DNA of 64,000 nucleotides, taken from positions 23,726-87,725 of the forward strand of contig DAOTXP010000254.1 of the NCBI GenBank assembly GCA_034435275.1, read 5' to 3'. Positions 58,362-64,000 of this stretch are shown piece after piece; position 1 is the first letter of the stretch, and every line of letters starts with the position of its first letter. The translations under genes and the position numbers were made by a program. Source of the DNA: JBFMCC01 sp034435275 (lineage in GTDB: Bacteria > Chloroflexota > Anaerolineae > Anaerolineales > Villigracilaceae). The notes under the pieces were generated by a model. The model made no database searches. It was given only the letters and a program-made list of their open reading frames with translations, and was not told the origin of the DNA.

Positions 58362-59426
58362 TTACGCCACCGCAATACTCTGATCCAAATACACATCCTG
58401 GATGGTATTCAGGAGTTTCACCCCCTCCGCCATCGGCCGCTGGAAGGCCTTGCGTCCCGAAATGAGGCCCGTGCCGCCGGCGCGTTTGTTGATCACGGCA
58501 GTCGCGGCGGCTTCGGCAAAATCGTTCTCGCCCGAAGCGCCGCCGCTGTTGATCAGGCCGACGCGTCCCATGTAGCAGTTTGCCACCTGGTAGCGGCACA
58601 GATCAATCGGATGGTCGCTGGTCAGCTCGCTGTAGATGCGCTTGTCGAGTTTGCCGTACGAGACACTCTCCGTGTTCAGGGCGATGAAGCCGCCGTTGTT
58701 TTCCGCCAGTTTCTGCTTGACGATGTCCGCTTCCAATGTGACGCCGAGGTGGTTCGCCTGCCCGGTCAGGTCGGCGGAGACGTGATAATCCTTGTCCTGC
58801 TTGAAGGCTTTGTTGCGCAGGTAGCACCACAGGACGGTTGCCATGCCCAATTCGTGGGCCAGCGCGAACGCCTGCGCGATCTCGATCAGTTCGCGGTGCG
58901 AATCATCCGAACCGAAGTAGATCGTCGCGCCGACCGCGGCCGCGCCCATATCATATGCTTGTCGGACCGTGCCAAACAAAATCTGCTCGAAATTGTTCGG
59001 GTAGGTCAATAATTCATTGTGATTGATCTTGACAATGAACGGAATCTTGTGCGCGTACCTGCGCGAGACAATGCCCAGCACGCCGAACGTGGACGCGACC
59101 GCGTTGCACCCGCCCTCGACGGCCAGTTTGACGATGTTTTCGGGATCGAAGTAATCGGGGTTCTTCGCGAAACTCGCGCCGCCCGAATGCTCGATGCCCT
59201 GGTCCACAGGCAGGATGGACAGATAGCCCGTCCCGCCGAGCCGTCCGTGACCGTACATCCACGCCAGGTTGCCGAGCACGCGATTGTTGCGGTCGGATAG
59301 CGCAAAAACGCGGTCCACGAAATCGGGACCGGGCAAATGCAGGCGTTCCTTGGGAATCCTGGGCGAATTGAAACCCAGCAGTGACTCCGCCTTGGCCCCC
59401 AGCAGGGATTGAATATCAGCACTCAT
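58362..59426 (-). CDS. fbaB: Class I fructose-bisphosphate aldolase (FbaB/DhnA type)
   Basis: A 354-residue aldolase of the DhnA/archaeal type, which splits fructose 1,6-bisphosphate into dihydroxyacetone phosphate and glyceraldehyde 3-phosphate through a Schiff-base lysine. Motifs include GTGYLSILPVDQGIEHSGG, GGCNAVASTFGVLG, PFIVKINHNELL, and GRVGLINSGGASG for the C-terminal phosphate site; ISGRKAFQRP follows. The long N terminus (about 45 residues) and the C terminus are usual for bacterial FbaB. I did not assign the Schiff-base Lys among several conserved lysines. Start ATG 59426 after GCAAGGAGACGTACG. Confidence 0.93.
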   Translation of the reverse strand: MSADIQSLLGAKAESLLGFNSPRIPKERLHLPGPDFVDRVFALSDRNNRVLGNLAWMYGHGRLGGTGYLSILPVDQGIEHSGGASFAKNPDYFDPENIVKLAVEGGCNAVASTFGVLGIVSRRYAHKIPFIVKINHNELLTYPNNFEQILFGTVRQAYDMGAAAVGATIYFGSDDSHRELIEIAQAFALAHELGMATVLWCYLRNKAFKQDKDYHVSADLTGQANHLGVTLEADIVKQKLAENNGGFIALNTESVSYGKLDKRIYSELTSDHPIDLCRYQVANCYMGRVGLINSGGASGENDFAEAAATAVINKRAGGTGLISGRKAFQRPMAEGVKLLNTIQDVYLDQSIAVA

Positions 59427-59537
59427 CGTACGTCTCCTTGCCCGTCGTTGGGTCCGCCGGGCGTTTTGAATTTTACTCCCTGAGAGGGAGGGATTTTTTA
59501 CCTGATCCGCCTCTGTGCCGGATAGGAACTTTGTTTC

Positions 59538-59567
59538 TTGATTATAACCAGAAAGTCAGACTATAAT
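59538..59567 (+). promoter_or_regulatory. Promoter (TTGATT, 18 bp, TATAAT) of the gene at 59621
   Basis: TTGATT at 59538-59543 and TATAAT at 59562-59567 are 18 bp apart. The leader of about 47 nt ends in GCAGGAGGCACCC. Confidence 0.65.
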
Positions 59568-59620
59568 GGGACTGTGCGACTCAAGTGGACAGACTTCGTA
59601 CATCTTCGCAGGAGGCACCC

Positions 59621-60142
59621 ATGAGTGATTTCTTTGAGAAAGTGACCAGCGATCAGGACCCTTTCAAGAGGTTGATGGAAGCCATTCCCGGCTTCGGCGG
59701 CTATGTGAAACGCCAGAACCGCCGCGCCGCGGACAAACTGCTGCGCGAAACCGTCGCCCGCCGCTTCGAGGAGCACATCAAACGCGCTTCGAATCTACAG
59801 GCCGACCTGGTCAGCGCGGGCATGATCGGGCTGGTGGACGATATGGAGAAGGCCACCCGCCAGTTGCAAACCTTCGTTGACAAAATCAGCACCGCCGCAT
59901 ATGGCGCGACCGGCCTGTTCGACGCGGTCAAGATCAATGAAGAGGAACTCGCCCAGTTGTACCAATTCGACGCGGCCTTCCTCGATCTGAGCGACCAGGT
60001 GGGCCGCGGGCTGGACACGGTGGAGGCCTCGCTTCAGGACGAGACGGGCCTGCCCGCCGCCATCCGCAACGTGACCACGCTGGCGCGTCAGGCCGTGGAT
60101 ACATTCAACCGCCGCCGCGAAGTCATCACCGGCAGTAAATAA
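59621..60142 (+). CDS. Hypothetical helical protein
   Basis: A 173-residue soluble protein, start ATG 59621 (MSDFFEKVTSDQDPFKRLMEAIPGFGGYVKRQNRRAADKLLRE...) after GGAGG. It is rich in Ala, Leu, Arg and Glu and should be almost wholly helical, with coiled-coil-like stretches (about 30-75 and 85-130). I do not recognise a family. It has its own promoter and terminator, so it is a single-gene transcript. Confidence 0.8.
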   Translation: MSDFFEKVTSDQDPFKRLMEAIPGFGGYVKRQNRRAADKLLRETVARRFEEHIKRASNLQADLVSAGMIGLVDDMEKATRQLQTFVDKISTAAYGATGLFDAVKINEEELAQLYQFDAAFLDLSDQVGRGLDTVEASLQDETGLPAAIRNVTTLARQAVDTFNRRREVITGSK

Positions 60143-60147
60143 CCAGG

Positions 60148-60183
60148 AACCCTAAAGGTCATCGCGGCCTTTAGGGTTTATTT
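60148..60183 (+). terminator. Terminator after the 59621 gene
   Basis: Perfect 11-bp stem AACCCTAAAGG / CCTTTAGGGTT with a 9-nt loop followed by TATTT. The next gene starts 12 nt later, so some read-through may feed it. Confidence 0.8.
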
Positions 60184-60194
60184 AAAGACACCCC

Positions 60195-61601
60195 ATGTGG
60201 CACGAATATCATACTGTAGCAACCACACAAGAGGCTCTTAGGATCCTGGCCGAAAAAGGGGATAGAGCGCGCATCGTGGCCGGGGCCACCGATTTGATTT
60301 TGGAACTTGAACGCGGCGTGCGGCGCGGCATTGACACGCTGATAGACGTGACGCGCCTGCCCGGGCTGAACCGCATCACCCAGGACGAGGACGAGGTCAT
60401 CCACCTCGGGCCGCTCGCCACCCACAACGACTGCGTCGCCTCGCGTCTCATCCGCGAGCGCGCCTACCCGCTGGCGCGTGCCGCCTGGGAAGTGGGTGCG
60501 CCGCAGATCCGCAACCGTGCCACTGTGGCGGGCAACCTGATCACCGCCTCGCCCGCCAACGACACCATCACTCCTCTCATGGCGCTGGGCGCGTCCGTCA
60601 CCCTGGCCTCCGTGCGCGGCGAACGCACCATTCCTTTGCAGGGATTTTACACGGGCGTCCGCAAGACCGTGATGGAAGCCGACGAGATGCTGATGGACAT
60701 CTCCTTCCCCGCCCTGACCAAATACCAGCGCGGCACTTTCATTAAGCTGGCCCTGCGCCGCGCCCAGGCGATTTCCGTGGTCAACGCGGCGATCATCCTG
60801 GACCTGGACGGGACGCGCGTCAACTCGGCGTCCATCACGCTGGGAGCCGTCGCACCGACCATCATCCATGCCGCGCAGGCCGAGTCCTATCTGGCTGGCA
60901 AAAAGCTGACGGACGAGGTCATTGCCGAGGCGGCGCGCCTCACCATGGAAGCCAGCCGCCCGATTGACGATATCCGCGGCTCGGCAGATTATCGCCGTGC
61001 CATGGTGCGCGTGGTCACCGCGCGCGGGTTGAGGTCCATTCGCGATGGACAGGAACAAGCCGGGTTCCCGCGCGACCCGGTCCTGTTGTGGGGCAAAGAG
61101 GCCGTCGAGAGCAAACCTCTGGCGGTCCGCCATCCCGGCCAGGCCATCGAGACGACCGTCAACGGCAAAAGATATACGTTCAAGAACGGCTACGAGAAAA
61201 CACTTCTGCGCCTCCTGCGCGAAGAGGGCATGCTGATCGGAACCAAGGAAGGTTGTGCCGAGGGCGAATGCGGTGCGTGTACCATATTCCTAGACGGCAA
61301 GGCCGTGATGGCCTGTCTCGTTCCCGCGCCGCGCGCGCATGGCGCAGAGATCGTGACCGTGGAAGGATTGGCGGACGGCGAAGAGCTGCATCCCGTGCAA
61401 GAGGCTTTCGTTCAAGACGGCGCGGTGCAGTGCGGATACTGCACGCCGGGCTTTCTAATGTCGGCGGCCAAACTGCTGGAAGAAAAGCCGAGGCCGAATC
61501 GTTCGGAGATCGAGCAGGCCATCGCCGGGAATCTGTGCCGCTGTACCGGCTATTACAAGATTGTACAGGCCATCGAAGACGCCAGCAAAATAAAGGCATG
61601 A
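60195..61601 (+). CDS. Molybdenum hydroxylase FAD-binding and 2Fe-2S subunits fused in one chain
   Basis: A 468-residue fusion. The N-terminal part (about 1-285) is the CoxM/XdhB-type FAD domain: VAGATDLILELERG, the APQIRNRATVAGNL loop and a C-terminal CO-dehydrogenase flavoprotein domain. From about 315 the CoxS/XdhC-type iron-sulfur domain begins, with the plant-type cluster Cys354, Cys359 and Cys362 in GCAEGECGAC and a partner Cys in VMACLVPA. The second 2Fe-2S cluster is in QCGYCTPGFLM and GNLCRCTGYYKIVQAI. It should pass electrons from the molybdenum subunit encoded after the next gene. Medium-small fusion order is uncommon, the two usually being separate genes. Confidence 0.92.
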   Translation: MWHEYHTVATTQEALRILAEKGDRARIVAGATDLILELERGVRRGIDTLIDVTRLPGLNRITQDEDEVIHLGPLATHNDCVASRLIRERAYPLARAAWEVGAPQIRNRATVAGNLITASPANDTITPLMALGASVTLASVRGERTIPLQGFYTGVRKTVMEADEMLMDISFPALTKYQRGTFIKLALRRAQAISVVNAAIILDLDGTRVNSASITLGAVAPTIIHAAQAESYLAGKKLTDEVIAEAARLTMEASRPIDDIRGSADYRRAMVRVVTARGLRSIRDGQEQAGFPRDPVLLWGKEAVESKPLAVRHPGQAIETTVNGKRYTFKNGYEKTLLRLLREEGMLIGTKEGCAEGECGACTIFLDGKAVMACLVPAPRAHGAEIVTVEGLADGEELHPVQEAFVQDGAVQCGYCTPGFLMSAAKLLEEKPRPNRSEIEQAIAGNLCRCTGYYKIVQAIEDASKIKA

Positions 61602-61609
61602 GGTGATCA

Positions 61610-62029
61610 ATGGGAAAATATTCCTCTTACGAACGCAAAATGCCGCCTCGCATCCGTGAACCTCATCCCATCTGGCGCGGCTTCGGCTGTTTGATGCTCC
61701 TGATCGTGCCGGTCTTCTCGTTCGCGGTCTCAATGCTGCTGGTACAGATCGGACGGGACAACGACTGGCCGATTCCCGTTGAATTGCTGGGCAGGCCCCA
61801 ATTGCCGGACATCTTGTTCCGTATCCCGGGCCTGGTGCCATTCTGGCAATTCATCGAAAACCAGAGGGACCTGTATGCCCACCTGGTGTTGACGCTGATC
61901 ATCAGCATGGTGCTGATGGGCATCCTTTCGCTGGTTTACGCCTTCGTGTACCGCTATGTCGGCCCGCCGCAATACGGCCCGCTGGATGCGCCGCCGCCTA
62001 ACGTCAGGACAAAACGCTACAAACGATAA
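61610..62029 (+). CDS. Two-helix membrane protein within the molybdenum hydroxylase cluster
   Basis: A 139-residue protein starting 8 nt after the FAD/FeS gene and ending 5 nt before the molybdopterin subunit. It has two hydrophobic segments (about 25-47 and 91-115) around an extracytoplasmic loop of about 40 residues and a basic tail. I do not recognise a family. Its place between two enzyme genes suggests a membrane anchor or partner, but this is inference only. Confidence 0.75.
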   Translation: MGKYSSYERKMPPRIREPHPIWRGFGCLMLLIVPVFSFAVSMLLVQIGRDNDWPIPVELLGRPQLPDILFRIPGLVPFWQFIENQRDLYAHLVLTLIISMVLMGILSLVYAFVYRYVGPPQYGPLDAPPPNVRTKRYKR

Positions 62030-62034
62030 TAAAG

Positions 62035-64000
62035 ATGGCGACGAAAATCGTTGGAAAACCCCTTGCAAGGACGGATGCCCGCGAGAAAGTGACCGGGCGG
62101 GCCGCCTATCCCGGAGACCTTTCGATGAAAGGCCTCCTGCACATGAAGATGCTCTTTGCCGGGCGTCCCCACGCGCGCGTAAGGCGCATCCGGACCGGTG
62201 CGGCGGAAGCCGCGCCGCGCGTGGTGGCGGTGTACACTTCGAAGGATGTGCCGGTCAACGAGTACGGCCTGCAGAAGCCAGACCAGCCCGTCCTGTGCGG
62301 ACCCACTCCCCCGTCGCGCGAGGGCGGCGTGGACCCGGCCATCGTCCGCTTCGAGGGCGACCAGGTGGCGGTCGTCGTCGCCGAGACCGAGGCGGCCGCG
62401 GCCGCGGCGGTCAAGCGGATCGAAGTCGAGTATGAAGACCTGCCTGCGTTGACCGATCCGCGCAAAGGCATGGAAGCGGACGCGCCCATCGTGCATCCCG
62501 AACTGGGCAACTCGAACGTGTGCGTTCACTACAAAATCCGCAAAGGGGATGTGGAGTCTGGGTTCGCGAAAGCGGACGCGATCGTTGAGGCTGAATATCG
62601 AACGCCGTATCAGGAACACGCTTATCTCCAGCCAGAGGCCGGGCTGGCCTATATCGACGAACACGGCCTGATCACCGTTGCCTCCGGCGGCCAGTGGACT
62701 CACGCCGACCGCGCTTCGGTGGCCCACGCACTTGGCCTGCCGGATGAGATGGTGCGCATCGTGTACCCGGCCATCGGCGGCGCGTTCGGCGGCCGCGAGG
62801 ACCTGTCGGTGCAGATCGTGCTGGCGCTGGCCGCGTGGAAACTGCAGCGGCCGGTGCGCATCATCTGGTCGCGGCATGAATCGATCATCGGGCACGGCAA
62901 AAGGCATCCGGTCTACATTAAGTCAAAATGGGGCGCCACCAAAGACGGTAAACTGGTCGCGGCCGAGAACACACTCATCGGCGATGCCGGCGCGTACATG
63001 TACACCTCCAACAAAGTGCTCGGCAACTCGACGATTACCTCGACCGGCCCATACTTCATCCCCAACGTCAAAACGGACGTGTACGGCGTATACACCAACA
63101 ACGTCCCCACTGCGGCCTTCCGCGGCTTCGGCGCGCCGCAGGCTTTGTTCATGGCCGAATCACAGATGAACAAACTGGCCGAAAAACTCGGCATGGACCC
63201 GGTCGAGTTCCGCCTGGCGAACGCATTGAAGCAGGGTGACCCGATGGCTGTCGGCACGCCCGCGCCCAACCCGGTCAGCATCTCGGAAGTGATTCAAGCC
63301 GCGCGGGATAAGTCGGGCTGGACGAAGGCGAAAAAGCAAAAACCCGACAGGAAGCATCCGCACCTCGCGCGCGGGCGCGGCTTTGCCGCGGGCTTCAAGA
63401 ACGTGGGCTTCAGTTTCGGCTACGCCGAGAACTGTTGGGCGAAAGTGGAACTGCACGGTAACGGTCAGATCGAGAAGGCGATCGTCCATCATGCCGGCGC
63501 GGAAGTGGGACAGGGCACACACCAGGCTATGAAACAAATGGCGGCTGAGGCGATTGGCATCCCCATCGAAAAGGTACAACTGCTCACCTCGGATTCGGCC
63601 ACGATGGGCAACCCCGGCTCCGCCTCCGCCTCGCGCCTGACTTTCATGGCAGGCAACGCCATCAAAGGCGCCTGCGAAGCGGCGTTGGAAAAGTGGCGCG
63701 CCGAAGAACGACCGGTCGTGGTGCGCTACCAATACTTGGCGCCCAAGACTACGCCCTTCGACCCGGAGACTGGCAGGTCGACGCCGAACTTCGCCTATGG
63801 TTACGTGGCGCAGGCGGTTGAGGTGGAAGTGGACACCGAGACCGGGCATGTGCGCATCGTTGATGTGATTTCAGCAGACGATGTCGGCAAGGCGATTAAC
63901 CCCCAGCAGGTGCGAGGGCAGATCGAAGGGGCGGTGGTGCAGGCAGCCGGGTACGCCATCCTGGAGAATTTCGTCCAGAAAGATGGGTACGTGTGGACCC
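62035..64000 (+). CDS. Molybdopterin-binding subunit of a xanthine dehydrogenase-family enzyme (3' partial)
   Basis: The frame is open from ATG 62035 to the window edge, giving 655 residues of an expected 750-780. The protein starts as MATKIVGKPLARTDAREKVTG. Family motifs are QPEAGLAY, the GGAFGGRED molybdopterin loop, DAGAYMYTS, TAAFRGFGAPQALFMAE and AGAEVGQGTHQAM. It catalyses hydroxylation of an N-heterocycle or aldehyde at the molybdenum centre. The catalytic Glu loop (GxGE) near the C terminus lies beyond the window, so the subtype (xanthine, nicotinate, CO or aldehyde) remains open. It lacks the AYRCSFR-type loop of CO dehydrogenase in the visible part. Confidence 0.93.
   Translation, partial: MATKIVGKPLARTDAREKVTGRAAYPGDLSMKGLLHMKMLFAGRPHARVRRIRTGAAEAAPRVVAVYTSKDVPVNEYGLQKPDQPVLCGPTPPSREGGVDPAIVRFEGDQVAVVVAETEAAAAAAVKRIEVEYEDLPALTDPRKGMEADAPIVHPELGNSNVCVHYKIRKGDVESGFAKADAIVEAEYRTPYQEHAYLQPEAGLAYIDEHGLITVASGGQWTHADRASVAHALGLPDEMVRIVYPAIGGAFGGREDLSVQIVLALAAWKLQRPVRIIWSRHESIIGHGKRHPVYIKSKWGATKDGKLVAAENTLIGDAGAYMYTSNKVLGNSTITSTGPYFIPNVKTDVYGVYTNNVPTAAFRGFGAPQALFMAESQMNKLAEKLGMDPVEFRLANALKQGDPMAVGTPAPNPVSISEVIQAARDKSGWTKAKKQKPDRKHPHLARGRGFAAGFKNVGFSFGYAENCWAKVELHGNGQIEKAIVHHAGAEVGQGTHQAMKQMAAEAIGIPIEKVQLLTSDSATMGNPGSASASRLTFMAGNAIKGACEAALEKWRAEERPVVVRYQYLAPKTTPFDPETGRSTPNFAYGYVAQAVEVEVDTETGHVRIVDVISADDVGKAINPQQVRGQIEGAVVQAAGYAILENFVQKDGYVWT

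Noticed and set aside
59443..59449. GTTGGGT in the fbaB leader as another integron core
   Set aside because: Matches GTTRRRY, but no partner box and it lies between two core genes; seven-base matches are frequent in this GC range.
62035..64000. Assignment as carbon monoxide dehydrogenase large subunit (CoxL)
   Set aside because: The form I CoxL active-site loop AYRCSFR is not seen; the corresponding region reads AAFRGFGAPQ, as in xanthine dehydrogenase-like enzymes.

Overview
The window is a stretch of high-GC bacterial chromosome that most resembles a filamentous Chloroflexota of the class Anaerolineae. The indications are lipoproteins with Thr/Pro-rich linkers, many GAF-containing sensor kinases, a GlnRS beside a tRNA-Gln, a class I FbaB-type aldolase, MinCDE together with MreBCD, and TATAAT boxes lying 6-9 nt before start codons. 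This placement is an inference; no rRNA or other marker gene is present. Coding density is high, with many 1-14 nt gene overlaps. Both ends cut through genes.

Layout. 1-9.8 kb is a signalling island: a hybrid histidine kinase, a threonine-synthase-like enzyme fused to a receiver domain, and an EamA exporter on +; then a GAF kinase, a REC-GAF kinase and an OmpR-type regulator on -. 9.9-15 kb carries trmFO, an M28 peptidase/glutaminyl cyclase-like protein, a kinase, hflX and a tiny membrane protein. 15-19.9 kb (-) carries pckA, an aminotransferase, fabD and rpmF. 19.9-27.6 kb (+) carries a PP2C/SpoIIE phosphatase coupled to a channel-like TrkA protein, a P-loop protein, an M1-like peptidase lipoprotein, secD-secF, a GH114 lipoprotein and a LysE exporter. 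27.6-31.5 kb holds a tandem terminator repeat, tRNA-Gln(CUG), a DUF4282-like protein, glnS and gltX. 31.6-39.1 kb (-) is a cell-shape and division cluster, mreB-mreC-mreD-mrdA-minC-minD-minE-rodA. 39.2-46.6 kb (+) carries degV, udk, a cyclophilin, a VTT membrane protein, an M20 peptidase and a Cache kinase/regulator pair. 46.8-52.4 kb is a complete branched-chain amino-acid-type ABC transporter and a CBS-ACT protein. 52.4-55.4 kb (-) carries an RsuA/RluB enzyme and a trimethylamine-dehydrogenase-like flavoprotein.

55.4-58.3 kb is the accessory part. It holds small unrelated genes (DinB, DUF2200, SDR, a membrane protein), most of them less GC-rich than their surroundings and each of the first three followed by a GTTGGGCGGC-like core. 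One of these cores closes a 60-bp attC-like element, and a possible 78-bp miniature transposon lies beside it. This looks like an integron gene-cassette array without an integrase in view. 58.4-64 kb carries fbaB, an unknown helical protein and a molybdenum hydroxylase cluster (FAD/2Fe-2S fusion, membrane protein, partial molybdopterin subunit).

The most notable items are the threonine synthase-REC fusion next to sensor kinases, the cassette-like array, a channel-like protein with a degenerate selectivity filter, an in-gene 33-bp duplication in livM, and a tRNA-linked tandem repeat of terminators.
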